A stretch of 64,000 nucleotides of DNA from Roseibium limicola (GTDB lineage: Bacteria > Pseudomonadota > Alphaproteobacteria > Rhizobiales > Stappiaceae), in contig NZ_JAFLNF010000004.1 of the NCBI RefSeq assembly GCF_017313085.1, positions 372,001 to 436,000 of the forward strand, read 5' to 3'. Under the pieces are notes generated by a model. It saw only the letters and a list, made by a program, of their open reading frames with translations, was not told the origin of the DNA and ran no database searches. Positions 18,829-27,532 of this stretch are shown here, piece by piece. Made by a program: the position numbers and the translations under genes. Position 1 is the stretch's first letter, and the number at the start of each line of letters is the position of its first letter.

Positions 18829-20172
18829 ATGACCGAGCAGATTGACCTGAGCGATCTTGAATCCCGCGCCGAGCGCATGGTGGCAGCTGCCAAGGCTGCA
18901 GGCGCCGACGCCTGCGATGTGGTCGCTGCCACGGGCGTTTCCTTGTCTGTGGATGTGCGCGACGGCAAGGTCGAGGAAACAGACCGTGCTGAAGGCGATG
19001 ATGTGACCTTGCGGGTGTTCGTCGGCAATCGTACCGCATCTGTGTCCTCCAATGGCCTGGATGACTTCGCCGGGATGGCGGAGCGCGCTGTTGCCATGGC
19101 ACGGGTCACCCCGGAAGATCCCTATTCCGGTCTGGCGGAAGAGAGCCGCCTTGTGCGCACCTTCCCCAAGCTTGACCTTCTGGACCCGGAGCCCGTCTCA
19201 GCCGATCAGCTGGCAGAGCTTGCGCGGCAAGCCGAGGCCGCGGCTCTGGCGGTCTCCGGTGTCAGCAAGTCCGGCGGTGCAGGGGCGTCCTGGCGTCTCG
19301 GCGGCATGGTTCTGGCAACAAGTCACGGCTTCTCTGGCTCCTACCTGGCCTCGCGCCACGGACTGTCAGCCATGGCAGTCGCCGGCGAGGGCACGGGCAT
19401 GGAGCGTGACTACGACTTCGATTCCCGCTCCTTCTTTGAAGACATGGCGGACCCGGCAGATATCGGCCGCCGCGCAGGCGAACGCGCCGTGCGACGCCTG
19501 AACCCGGTCAAGATCAGCACGCGCACCGTTGATGTTGTCTATGAATCGCGCGCTGCCCGCTCCCTGCTGGGGCATTTCGCCGGCGCGGTGAACGGATCGT
19601 CGATTGCCCGCAAGACCAGCTTCCTGCGCGACAAGATGAATGAGCAGATCTTCGGCGAGCACATCTCCATCGTTGATGACCCTTTCAAGCCGCGTGGCGG
19701 CGCTACCCGGCCTTTTGACGGCGAAGGCGCGCGCGCGGAAAAGCTGAACATGGTCGAGGCCGGCGTTCTGCAGCATTGGTTCCTCGATGGCGCGACAGCG
19801 CGTGAACTCGGCCTGTCACCAAATGGCCGTGCCCATCGCGGTGGTTCGGGCACGGTACCCGGCGCGACCAACCTGACCCTGCTACCGGGGGAGAAGTCGC
19901 TGGAAGAGATCATGCTCGAGATGGGCAATGGCCTGCTGGTCACTGATCTTAGCGGTCATGGTGTCAACGGCGTCACGGGCGATTACTCCCGCGGTGCTGC
20001 CGGCTATCTGATTGAGAACGGCGAACCAGTGCAGGCGGTCAGCGAGATTACCATCGCTGGCAATCTGAAAGACATGTTCCGCCGTTTGATCCCGGCGAGT
20101 GATCTGGACAACCGCTATGCGGTCGCCACCCCTTCCATCCTGATTGAAGGGATGGCACTTGCCGGAAGCTGA
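18829..20172 (+). CDS. pmbA: TldD/PmbA family metalloprotease-associated protein PmbA
   Basis: A 447-residue member of the TldD/PmbA family. PmbA (TldE) is the partner of TldD in a heterodimeric peptidase that matures some modified peptides and affects gyrase-targeting toxins. The C-terminal half has the conserved pattern GSGTVPGATNLTL, LLVTDLSGHGVNGVTGDYSRGAAGY and a final IAGNLKDMF. As expected for the PmbA branch, there is no HExxxH zinc site. ATG at 18829 is preceded by GAGGAGA nine bases upstream; the TTG six bases earlier is too close. It overlaps the downstream phosphatase gene. The partner tldD is at 25.5 kb. Confidence 0.93.
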   Translation: MTEQIDLSDLESRAERMVAAAKAAGADACDVVAATGVSLSVDVRDGKVEETDRAEGDDVTLRVFVGNRTASVSSNGLDDFAGMAERAVAMARVTPEDPYSGLAEESRLVRTFPKLDLLDPEPVSADQLAELARQAEAAALAVSGVSKSGGAGASWRLGGMVLATSHGFSGSYLASRHGLSAMAVAGEGTGMERDYDFDSRSFFEDMADPADIGRRAGERAVRRLNPVKISTRTVDVVYESRAARSLLGHFAGAVNGSSIARKTSFLRDKMNEQIFGEHISIVDDPFKPRGGATRPFDGEGARAEKLNMVEAGVLQHWFLDGATARELGLSPNGRAHRGGSGTVPGATNLTLLPGEKSLEEIMLEMGNGLLVTDLSGHGVNGVTGDYSRGAAGYLIENGEPVQAVSEITIAGNLKDMFRRLIPASDLDNRYAVATPSILIEGMALAGS

Positions 20173-20974
20173 TCGCACTGAGGCGCAGATTGCGGATCTG
20201 AAGGCCGATCTGGCGCTCCTGGAAGGGGCCGCCCGACAAGCGGGTGCGCTGGCGCTGGGCTATTTCGGCCGGGATCCACGCAATTGGCTAAAGGAAGGCA
20301 AGTCGCCGGTGTCCGAGGCCGATCTGGCAGTCGACAAGTTGTTGGCCGAGGTGCTGCTGAGGGCGCGCCCCGACTATGGCTGGCTGTCGGAAGAAACAGC
20401 TGACACGCCGGACCGATTGTCGCGGTCACGGGCTTTCATCGTCGACCCGATCGACGGCACCCGCGCTTTTCTGGCCGGTGGCGAGGAATGGACCATTGCG
20501 CTGGCGGTGGTGGAAGACGGCATGCCGCAGACCGGGGCTGTCTTCTGTCCTGTGCGGGATGAGATGTTTCTGGCCGCACGCGGTCTTGGCGTCACCCTGA
20601 ATGGTGCGCCGATTCAGGCCTCCGACAGGCCGAGCGTCCAAGGCGCAAGCCTGACCGGGCCGCATTCCATTGTTGCCAATGCCGGTGTTCAGGCGGCTGG
20701 CTTTGAGCGCAGCGAAAACCTGCGCTCGCTGGCCTACCGGATCGCCATGGTTGCAGTGGGACGTGTGGATGTTGCCGCAGCCCGCCCCAACGCCAACGAC
20801 TGGGATCTTGCAGCCGCCGATCTTTTGGTGCAGGAAGCAGGCGGGAGACTGACAGACTTTACCGGGGCAGGTTTGATGTACAATCAACGCTCAACCCGGC
20901 ACCCGGCACTTCTGGCCGCGCCGCTTCAACTTGTCGATCCCGCCCGTGCCGTTCTTTCGGAGCAGGTCGGCTGA
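20159..20974 (+). CDS. cysQ: Inositol monophosphatase-family phosphatase, CysQ-like
   Basis: A Mg-dependent phosphatase of about 271 residues with the family motifs. The first metal site includes SEET. DPIDGTRAF (the DPxDGT motif) follows, and WDLAAADLLVQEAGG is the second motif. The closest role is 3'(2'),5'-bisphosphate nucleotidase, recycling PAP from sulfate assimilation, or an inositol phosphatase; the sequence alone does not separate these. The best start is a TTG at 20159 with GAAGGG seven bases upstream, overlapping the pmbA stop by 14 bp; a TTG at 20144 is an alternative. It is the second gene of the envelope lipid operon. Confidence 0.88.
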   Translation: MPEADRTEAQIADLKADLALLEGAARQAGALALGYFGRDPRNWLKEGKSPVSEADLAVDKLLAEVLLRARPDYGWLSEETADTPDRLSRSRAFIVDPIDGTRAFLAGGEEWTIALAVVEDGMPQTGAVFCPVRDEMFLAARGLGVTLNGAPIQASDRPSVQGASLTGPHSIVANAGVQAAGFERSENLRSLAYRIAMVAVGRVDVAAARPNANDWDLAAADLLVQEAGGRLTDFTGAGLMYNQRSTRHPALLAAPLQLVDPARAVLSEQVG

Positions 20975-21020
20975 TCGGCCTCCCAAGCTAATTTGACCCT
21001 GACTGCGAGGAAGACACACG

Positions 21021-21248
21021 ATGAGTGATGCACAGCCCCTTTATCTGGTGTTCGGTGGCGAGCTGGAAAGCCCGGAAGGCATGACCTTCCGCGATGTTCA
21101 GGCCATGGACGTCGTGGGCATGTTCCAGTCCCACGACGATGCCTATGCTGCATGGAAAGCCAAGGCCCAGTCCACCGTCGATAACGCGCACATGCGCTAT
21201 TTTCTCGTCAACCTGGAAAGCCTGTTGACGCAACCTACCGACGCCTGA
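21021..21248 (+). CDS. DUF4170 family protein
   Basis: A 75-residue conserved protein. Features are YLVFGGELESP at the N-terminus, an alternation of Asp and aromatic residues (DVVGMFQSHDDAYAAWKAKAQ) and MRYFLVNLESLL near the C-terminus. These match the small alphaproteobacterial DUF4170 family. It lies between the CysQ-like phosphatase and the DUF374 acyltransferase, as commonly seen in related lipid A clusters. No catalytic residue is evident and the function is unknown. Confidence 0.85.
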   Translation: MSDAQPLYLVFGGELESPEGMTFRDVQAMDVVGMFQSHDDAYAAWKAKAQSTVDNAHMRYFLVNLESLLTQPTDA

Positions 21249-21283
21249 CCGGCATTCCGGAACGCTGTAGCGGACGATAGCCG

Positions 21284-21982
21284 ATGCTCAAGAAAATTGG
21301 ACGCCACCCTCTTGTGCTGAAGAGCATCGGCACGGCTTTGGCTGCCTATCTCAAGCTGGTTTATCGCACCAATCGTTTCATCATCGAACCTTCGGATATC
21401 TACGAGACGCTTGAGCCTGAGTTGCCGGTGATCGTTGCCATGTGGCATGGTCAGCATTTTCTGGTGCCGTTCATGCGCCCGGCGAGTTGGCCGTTCAAGG
21501 TGATGATCTCCCGCTCGGCTGACGGAGAGATGAATGCGGTGGCTGCTGAAAAACTCGGGATCGGCCTGATCCGGGCCTCTGGTGGACACAAGGCGCATCA
21601 GATCAAGAAGCGCGGCGGCTTGCGTGGCTTCATTGCCGCCATGCGGGCGCTTCAGTCAGGCTGCAGCATTGCCATGACAGCTGACGTGCCCAAGGGCCCG
21701 GCGCGCATTTCCGGGCTGGGCATTGTGCAGCTGGCGCGCCACTCCGGCTGTCCCATTCTGCCCGTATCAGTGGCGACCAGCCGCAGTCTGTCGATCAACT
21801 CCTGGGACAAGGCCAATTTCAACTTGCCATTCGGCAAGGGCGCGATGACCTATGGTTCGCTTATCCGCGTGGCTTCGGATGCCGATGATGCTGCGTTGGA
21901 ACAGGCGCGCCTGCAGGTGGAAGCGGGATTGAATGGCACCACCCGGCGGGCTTATCAGCTTCTCGGCCAAGACCATGGGTGA
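21284..21982 (+). CDS. DUF374 lysophospholipid acyltransferase-family protein
   Basis: A 232-residue protein of the DUF374 branch of the LPLAT acyltransferases. IVAMWHGQHFLVPF near residue 50 replaces the usual HxxxxD region. SRSADGEMNAVAAEKLG, then TADVPKGPARIS and PILPVSVATSRS follow in the family's order. An N-terminal hydrophobic segment suggests peripheral inner-membrane association. It probably transfers an acyl group in lipid A or phospholipid assembly, an inference from its family and its position just before waaA, whose start overlaps its stop by eight bases. Confidence 0.88.
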   Translation: MLKKIGRHPLVLKSIGTALAAYLKLVYRTNRFIIEPSDIYETLEPELPVIVAMWHGQHFLVPFMRPASWPFKVMISRSADGEMNAVAAEKLGIGLIRASGGHKAHQIKKRGGLRGFIAAMRALQSGCSIAMTADVPKGPARISGLGIVQLARHSGCPILPVSVATSRSLSINSWDKANFNLPFGKGAMTYGSLIRVASDADDAALEQARLQVEAGLNGTTRRAYQLLGQDHG

Positions 21983-23309
21983 GCGGCTGCCGCTGCCGCT
22001 GGCTGTCTACCTGGGGCTCGCCCGCCGGGCCGGGCCTCTCATCCGACTGACCCACTGGCTGCGAAAGCGGTCCGGCAAGGATGATCCCTCACGCGGGCAG
22101 GAGAGATTTGGTCGGGCCTCGGTCGATCGCCCTGACGGACCACTGGTCTGGATCCACGCCGCGAGCGTTGGCGAGACAACCTCGGTGTTGCCGTTGATCG
22201 AAGCGCTGACGGCCGATGGCCGCAAGGTTCTGTTGACCACGGTCACCCGGACCTCTGCCGAGTTGGCGCAAGGCCGCTTGCCCGAAGGTGCTGTGCATCA
22301 GTTTGCCTGCTATGATCACCCCGATTATCTGAACCGTTTTCTCGATCACTGGCAGCCGGATCTTGCACTCGTGGTGGAATCCGAAGTCTGGCCCGCAACC
22401 TATCTTGCTGTCGCGGCCAGAGGCATCCCGCTTGGGTTGGTCAATGGCCGCATGTCGGTGAGATCCTTCAATTCCTGGTCACGGGTGCCGGCCTCCTCGG
22501 CGCGGATCTTCGGCGCCCTGTCCGTGGCGCTGGCCCAGAGCGAGCCGGATGGCATGCGGCTGACGGCGCTGGGCTGCCCGGATGTGCGTCTGCCCGGCAA
22601 TCTCAAGTTCGACGGAGATCCGCTGCCTGTCGAGGCTGCTGCCCGCGCTGAATTGTTGGAACAGATGGAGGGGCGTGCCTCCTGGCTTGCTGCCCTGACA
22701 CACCCGGGTGAGGACGCCATTGCCATAGCCGCCCATGCCCGGCTTCTGACAGAAAATCCGGAGCTTCTGTTGCTGCTGGTGCCACGTCATCCGGCCCGCG
22801 GTGAGGAGCTGGCGCGCCTTTGCGAAGAACGCGGCCTCAGCTTTTCGCGCCGCAGTCAAAACGGCGTGATTTCCTCCGAGACACAGGTTTATATCGGAGA
22901 TACCATCGCCGAGATGGGACTTTTCTACAGCCTTTGCCAGACGATCTTTCTGGCCGGTTCTTTTTCTGACGTGGGTGGCCACAATCCGCTTGAGCCCCTG
23001 CGGGCTGGCGGGGCGCTGATCACCGGACCGAAGGTGGCCAATGCGCGCAGCACCTATAAGGCGTTGTGGCAGGCTGATGCGGCCTTGCGGCTGGACAAGC
23101 CGGACGAGATCGGGCCTGCCGTGCAGCAGCTTCTGCACGATGAAGAGCGCCGCAGGGCCTTGGCGACCAATGGTCAGAAGGTGATTGCCGAGGCCTCCGG
23201 CGCTCTGAGCCGGACATTGCGCATTCTTGCCGATTTCCTGCCACTGGCAGGCGACGCCCGTCGCACGTATGATCCGATGCCGACATCTGACGAGGACCCC
23301 GCCTCATGA
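21975..23309 (+). CDS. waaA: 3-deoxy-D-manno-octulosonic acid (Kdo) transferase WaaA
   Basis: A membrane-associated GT-B glycosyltransferase of 444 residues adding Kdo to lipid IVA at the cytoplasmic face. Landmarks are the N-terminal Kdo-transferase domain with WIHAASVGETTSVLPLI (about residues 55-71), VVESEVWPATYLAVAARGIPLGLVNGRMS, GNLKFD, and the C-terminal GSFSDVGGHNPLEPL. The start ATG at 21975 overlaps the preceding stop; an upstream in-frame start at 21933 would add a non-conserved extension. Its TGA overlaps the lpxK ATG in an ATGA junction, so waaA and lpxK are translationally coupled. Confidence 0.96.
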   Translation: MGERLPLPLAVYLGLARRAGPLIRLTHWLRKRSGKDDPSRGQERFGRASVDRPDGPLVWIHAASVGETTSVLPLIEALTADGRKVLLTTVTRTSAELAQGRLPEGAVHQFACYDHPDYLNRFLDHWQPDLALVVESEVWPATYLAVAARGIPLGLVNGRMSVRSFNSWSRVPASSARIFGALSVALAQSEPDGMRLTALGCPDVRLPGNLKFDGDPLPVEAAARAELLEQMEGRASWLAALTHPGEDAIAIAAHARLLTENPELLLLLVPRHPARGEELARLCEERGLSFSRRSQNGVISSETQVYIGDTIAEMGLFYSLCQTIFLAGSFSDVGGHNPLEPLRAGGALITGPKVANARSTYKALWQADAALRLDKPDEIGPAVQQLLHDEERRRALATNGQKVIAEASGALSRTLRILADFLPLAGDARRTYDPMPTSDEDPAS

Positions 23310-24358
23310 GTGGGTTCTTCGCCAAGGCACCGGCCTTCTGGTGGCGCAAGGGAATGAGCTGGCAGTCGCTTGCCTTGTCGCTACCAGGTCTGATCTACGG
23401 TCAGATCTCGGGTCGCCGCATGCTGGGCAAGCCATCAGGGGAGATCTCGCTTCCGGTGATCTGCATTGGCAACTTCGTTCTTGGCGGGGCCGGCAAGACG
23501 CCGTTCTCGCTGCGGCTGGCCGAACGCCTGCAGGATGAAGGCCTCAATCCCGGATTTCTGCTGCGCGGCTATGGTGGACGTTTGAGTGGACCAGTGCTTG
23601 TCGATCCGGCGCGTCACGGGTCTGACGATGTTGGCGATGAAGCCCTGCTGCTGACGGAGACCGCGCCCACCGTGATTTCCGCCGACCGGGTTGCTGGCGG
23701 GCGATTTGCCGCCGCTCTAGCCGGCGACGATGCCATCGACGTTCTGATCATGGACGATGGCTTTCAGAACCCGGCGCTGCGCAAGGATCTGTCGCTCGTT
23801 CTGGTCGATGCGGACACCGGCCTGGGCAATGGTCAGTGTTTTCCTGCCGGCCCCTTGCGCGCGCCGCTCAACGCCCAGATCGTCAAGACCGATGTTCTCG
23901 TCGTGGTGGGCGAGGGGAAAGGGGCGGACGAGGCAATCCACCAGGCCTCGCGCAAAGGTCTGCCGTTCTTTCACGCGCGGCTCCAGCCGGAGGCTGCTCT
24001 GGAGCTGACGGGAAAGCAGCTGTTCGCCTTTGCCGGCATTGGACGACCCGAGAAGTTCTATGCCTCGCTGGAAAGTCTGGGCCTGTCGGTGGCGCGCAAG
24101 CGCTCATTCCCGGACCATCATTCCTTCAGCCGCAGCGAGGCCGAGGCTCTGCTGACAGAAGCGGAAAGCGACAACCTGCAGCTGGTGACGACGACCAAGG
24201 ACATGGCGCGACTGTCCGGCGCCGACGGCGAAATCTTCCGCTGGCTCGCCAGCCGCGCAGCGGTCCTGCCCGTCCGCATGGAGATCGATCAGGAAGACCG
24301 CTTGATCGAACTGATCAACGAAATGCGCCGCTCCCGCCTGTTCCGCTCAACCATCTGA
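23306..24358 (+). CDS. lpxK: Tetraacyldisaccharide 4'-kinase LpxK
   Basis: LpxK phosphorylates the 4' position of the lipid A disaccharide, using ATP, at the inner membrane. The 350-residue protein has an N-terminal amphipathic or hydrophobic segment, PVICIGNFVLGGAGKTP containing the P-loop (GGAGKT), DVLIMDDGFQNPALRKDLS with the conserved DDGFQ, and later SFPDHHSFS. It is the last gene of the pmbA to lpxK cluster. Its start overlaps the waaA stop. A repeat island follows directly, with no clear terminator. Confidence 0.96.
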   Translation: MSGFFAKAPAFWWRKGMSWQSLALSLPGLIYGQISGRRMLGKPSGEISLPVICIGNFVLGGAGKTPFSLRLAERLQDEGLNPGFLLRGYGGRLSGPVLVDPARHGSDDVGDEALLLTETAPTVISADRVAGGRFAAALAGDDAIDVLIMDDGFQNPALRKDLSLVLVDADTGLGNGQCFPAGPLRAPLNAQIVKTDVLVVVGEGKGADEAIHQASRKGLPFFHARLQPEAALELTGKQLFAFAGIGRPEKFYASLESLGLSVARKRSFPDHHSFSRSEAEALLTEAESDNLQLVTTTKDMARLSGADGEIFRWLASRAAVLPVRMEIDQEDRLIELINEMRRSRLFRSTI

Positions 24359-24381
24359 TCCCTTGCTCCGGCGTCTCTCTC

Positions 24382-24504
24382 CGTCATGCCATGACTTGAT
24401 CATGGCATCCATGCCGTTCCCTCTCGACATCGGAAGGCTGAGCGCGAGGCGCAGGATTGGCATGGCCCTCCGAACAGCAGTGGGTCAAGCCCGAGAATAA
24501 CGGG
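24382..24504. repeat. Palindromic intergenic repeat, family A copy 1
   Basis: An about 120-bp element beginning CGTCATGCCATGACTTGATC. Its first part folds as ATGCCATG/CATGGCAT. Its second part (GGCATGG...TCAAGCCCGAG) is a degenerate form of the ATCCTCGGG/CCCGAGGAT hairpin seen in other copies. Seven more copies occur in this window, all intergenic. Confidence 0.85.
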
Positions 24505-24560
24505 AGAGAGGGAGGAGGTAGACGAACTCGGCAACCGCGGCAGCATAACAGCCGCTGCCC

Positions 24561-24694
24561 CGCCATCGTCATCCCGGCCAAGCGCAGCGTTGAGCCGGGA
24601 TCGGTGAGGCGGAAACCATCTGGTCTCGCATGCACCCAGAGATGCCCCGGCTCACCGGTCCCGCATCTGCGCTGAAGCTGCGTGCGGGATGACG
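24561..24694. repeat. Intergenic repeat, family B copy 1
   Basis: An about 135-bp element starting CCATCGTCATCCCGGCCAAG and ending in TGCGTGCGGGATGACG. Its ends match those of a second copy at 48251-48387, with a diverged middle. It has inverted CATCCCG/CGGGATG ends. It lies between family A copies 1 and 2. Confidence 0.8.
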
Positions 24695-24733
24695 AAAGCT
24701 GGGCCTTCATATTCCGCGACGCCGCCCATCACC

Positions 24734-24855
24734 TGTCATGCCATGGCTCGACCATGGCATCCACGCTGTTTCGTCTCGACACGGGAAGCCTGCGCGTGGA
24801 GCGCTGTATTGGCATGGAACCCCGAACAGCACTGGTCTAGCACGAGGGGGACGGG
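24734..24855. repeat. Palindromic intergenic repeat, family A copy 2
   Basis: The element starts TGTCATGCCATGGCTCGACC, with the conserved ATGCCATG/CATGGCAT hairpin. The 3' half has lost the symmetrical hairpin (CCCCGAACAGCACTGG in its place). Confidence 0.8.
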
Positions 24856-24884
24856 AGAGAGGGAGGAGGGAAAGCGCCGGAGGC

Positions 24885-25109
24885 TCAGGCGATGCCCTTG
24901 ATGTCTTTGTAGCGCTTCAGAGATGATTCCGGGTCGGCGTAGGCTTCCTGCAGTTCGACCGACCAATATTTCAGCTCATCCAGCGGAATCGCGGCGGAGG
25001 TAACGGCGCAACGCACGAAGGTGCCCTGGACTTCGATCTGGAAGTCGCCGTCGAGGTAGCGCAGTCGGGCTTCGCTGGGCATTTGCGGCTTTTCGAAACG
25101 GTTCAACAT
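24885..25109 (-). CDS. DUF2093 family protein
   Basis: A 74-residue protein matching the small alphaproteobacterial DUF2093 family: LRYLDGDFQIEVQGTFVRCAVT, then IPLDELKYWSVELQEAYADP. A single Cys lies in the middle. It has no signal or membrane segment. It is divergent from tldD, with a 395-bp gap, and follows a repeat island. The function is unknown. The start ATG has GGTGAG a few bases upstream. Confidence 0.85.
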   Translation of the reverse strand: MLNRFEKPQMPSEARLRYLDGDFQIEVQGTFVRCAVTSAAIPLDELKYWSVELQEAYADPESSLKRYKDIKGIA

Positions 25110-25504
25110 GGGGGCTCACCGGAGAGTTTGGAGACGTCTGCCAGTCCGCAGCAGACGTGCAGAAGACGGACTGAAAAGTGGCCGCGATCCTAGGCATTTG
25201 GCAGCCGCAGGGCAAGCCCGGCAGCGATGCGGCCTATGAGCCTGTGAATTGCGATTGCAAGAGCGGCTTTGTGCCGATTTTCCCGCCATCAGGAACGGTG
25301 CTGCGTGAAGATCATGTTTGCGATCCCGATCCCGTCCTCTTGTGGGGAGCAGAACAAAAACCCGAAATTGGCGAGGTGAAATTCTGAAGGCTTCCTATAT
25401 GGTGGGGCGACCATTTGCTCGAGCGCCCGGAGGCGTATTGCAGGCCAGTTCCATCCTCTGCAGGGACAGTGCCGCCGCCTCAGGCCATCAAAACAGGAAA
25501 ACCT
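25110..25504. other. Divergent intergenic region between DUF2093 and tldD
   Basis: 395 bp with no supported gene. A 69-codon plus-strand ORF (25178-25387) lacks a ribosome-binding site and recognisable features. AGGAAAA just before 25505 is the tldD ribosome-binding site. I see no repeat of the A or B family here. Confidence 0.4.
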
Positions 25505-26929
25505 ATGAGCGATATCAGCACCGATCTCATCGAATCCTTCGGCCTTGGCCTTGAAACCGCGCGCCGTATCACTGCGGATGCTTTGCAAGGGGCTGATGAT
25601 GGCGAGCTGTTCGTCGAGTATCGTCAATCCGAAGGGCTGGTGTTTGATAACGGCCGGCTGAAGGGTGCCAATTATGACACGGCCCAGGGGTTCGGCCTGC
25701 GCTCCGTTGTGGGCGAAGCAGCCGGCTATGCCCATGCCGGCGAGATTTCCGAAGGCGCCCTGACCCGTGCCGCCGACGCGGTGAAGGCGGTGAAGTCGGG
25801 CCATTCCGGCACTTATGCGACGGCTCCGGCGCGCACCAACCAGTCGCTATACACCGATATCAATCCGCTAGGCTCGCCGTCGTTCGAGGAAAAGGTCAAG
25901 CTGCTGCAGCAGATCGATGCCTATGCCCGCGACAAGGATCCCCGGGTACGCCAGGTGACGGCAACCATTGCCGGATCCTGGCAGGTGGTCGACATTCTGC
26001 GCGCCGATGGACACCGGGTGCGGGATGTACGGCCGATGGTGCGCCTCAGCGTGTCGGTTGTGGCCGGTGATGACAGCCGACAGGAGAGCGGATCCTATTC
26101 CTGCGGTGGCCGCGATGGGTTTGCCCGGTTCGTCACTTCCGAGGTCTGGCAATCCGGCGTCGATGAAGCGTTGCGGCAAGCCCTCGTCAATCTGGAAGCC
26201 GTGCCGGCTCCTGCCGGTACTTTCGATGTGGTGCTGGGGCCGGGCTGGCCGGGTATCCTGTTGCATGAAGCGGTCGGCCATGGGCTGGAAGGCGACTTCA
26301 ACCGCAAGAAAACCTCCGCTTTCGCCGGGCTGATGGGCCAGCAGGTGGCCTCCAAGGGCGTCACCGTGGTCGATGACGGCACGTTGCCGGACCGCCGCGG
26401 CTCGATCACGGTGGACGACGAGGGGACACCTTCCGGCCGCACCGTGTTGATCGAGGACGGCATTCTCACCGGCTACATGCAGGACCGGCAGAACGCCCGG
26501 CTGATGGGCATGCAGCCCACCGGCAACGGCCGGCGTCAGTCCTTTGCCCATATTCCGATGCCGCGCATGACCAACACGCTGATGCTGAATGGCAACCATA
26601 CGCCGGATGAGATCCTCTCGTCGGTTAAGGACGGCCTCTACATGGTGTCCTTCGGCGGTGGCCAGGTCGACATCACCTCCGGCAAGTTCGTCTTCTCCTG
26701 CACTGAAGGTTACCGGGTGCGCGACGGCAAGATCGGCGAGCCGGTGAAGGGCGCGATGTTGATCGGCAATGGTCCGGACGCGCTGACCCGCATTTCGATG
26801 ATCGGCAACGACATGGCGCTGGACACCGGCATGGGCACCTGCGGCAAGCAGGGCCAGGGTGTTCCTGTCGGCGTCGGCCAGCCCTCCCTGCGCATCAACG
26901 GCCTGACGGTGGGCGGCACTGCGGTCTGA
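25505..26929 (+). CDS. tldD: Metalloprotease TldD
   Basis: A 474-residue zinc peptidase subunit that works with PmbA/TldE. The HExxxH site is HEAVGHGLEGD near residue 255, followed by GSITVDDEGTP, SFAHIPMPRMTN and a C-terminal SMIGNDMALDTGMGTCGKQGQ containing the conserved Cys. ATG at 25505 is preceded by AGGAAA; the open frame extends upstream to 25415 but without family-like sequence. In related genomes tldD sits close to the cox operon, as here (6.5 kb upstream). It cleaves unfolded or modified peptides in the cytoplasm. Confidence 0.96.
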   Translation: MSDISTDLIESFGLGLETARRITADALQGADDGELFVEYRQSEGLVFDNGRLKGANYDTAQGFGLRSVVGEAAGYAHAGEISEGALTRAADAVKAVKSGHSGTYATAPARTNQSLYTDINPLGSPSFEEKVKLLQQIDAYARDKDPRVRQVTATIAGSWQVVDILRADGHRVRDVRPMVRLSVSVVAGDDSRQESGSYSCGGRDGFARFVTSEVWQSGVDEALRQALVNLEAVPAPAGTFDVVLGPGWPGILLHEAVGHGLEGDFNRKKTSAFAGLMGQQVASKGVTVVDDGTLPDRRGSITVDDEGTPSGRTVLIEDGILTGYMQDRQNARLMGMQPTGNGRRQSFAHIPMPRMTNTLMLNGNHTPDEILSSVKDGLYMVSFGGGQVDITSGKFVFSCTEGYRVRDGKIGEPVKGAMLIGNGPDALTRISMIGNDMALDTGMGTCGKQGQGVPVGVGQPSLRINGLTVGGTAV

Positions 26930-26948
26930 TCACGCGAGGCATTAGGCA

Positions 26949-27454
26949 ATGGCAGAAAATGGAAATCGCGAGAAGTATTTACTCCGTCTTCTGGAAGAAT
27001 ACTTCGCAAATGAACGCCATGTTCGTGCCAGTGTTGTGTCTTTCATTCAGGGTGTCGCGAGAACTTTATTTCTGATTCACGGGGGGCAATCGCGATAATT
27101 ACGACGATTTTTCCTAAACTCTTGGAACTGGATATCGTCCGTCCGCTTGATCTCGTGCCGCTTTTAAACGCCGCCGCCTCTTTTACTGCTGGAGTAGCTT
27201 TGGTCGCTTTCGCGATGATTTCATCATATTTCAACCAGCGGGAGTATCTGAAGAATCATCCAAGCAACTCGGAAATCGAAAATTTCCTTTCTGGTGAAGT
27301 TGAAATTCCTGAACGTATTGCAGACTTCAATCGATCTGCAGCCGCTTGGTGGCGGCGTTTGGGCGTCGGAGCGTTAGTCCTTTCTTTTATTGCGTTCTGT
27401 ATTGGCAGCGGGTTGGTTATCCAATCTTTCCGTGAGATCTTAAGCATCGATTAG
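26949..27454 (+). pseudogene. Small membrane protein gene interrupted by a -1 frameshift in a G6 run
   Basis: Frame 1 runs from ATG 26949 to a TAA at 27098 and encodes MAENGNREKYLLRLLEEYFA through SFIQGVARTLFLIHGG. The downstream frame continues directly from the GGGGGG run at 27081-27086 as AIAIITTIFPKLLELD, then two clear hydrophobic segments (AASFTAGVALVAFAMIS and LGVGALVLSFIAFCIGSGLVI). It ends at 27454 and has no ATG of its own. Joined, they give an about 168-residue protein with three membrane segments. The composition is lower in GC than its neighbours, suggesting transfer. The break could be a real mutation, a sequencing error at the homopolymer, or frameshifting. No family is recognised. 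Confidence 0.7.
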
Positions 27455-27484
27455 CGATCTTTTTGCTAGGTTTTGCTGCGGACA

Positions 27485-27525
27485 GGCTGCCCAAGTTTCG
27501 ATCTAAAAGCGGGCAGCCTTCTTTC
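27485..27525. terminator. Terminator between the frameshifted gene and arsC
   Basis: GGCTGCCC (27485-27492) and GGGCAGCC (27511-27518) form a perfect 8-bp stem followed by TTCTTTC on the plus strand. A weaker T run lies on the other side, so it may serve both convergent genes. Confidence 0.65.
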
Positions 27526-27532
27526 AAAACAC

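Noticed and set aside
25178..25387. A 69-codon ORF before tldD
   Set aside because: No ribosome-binding site and no recognisable features. It lies within the divergent promoter region.
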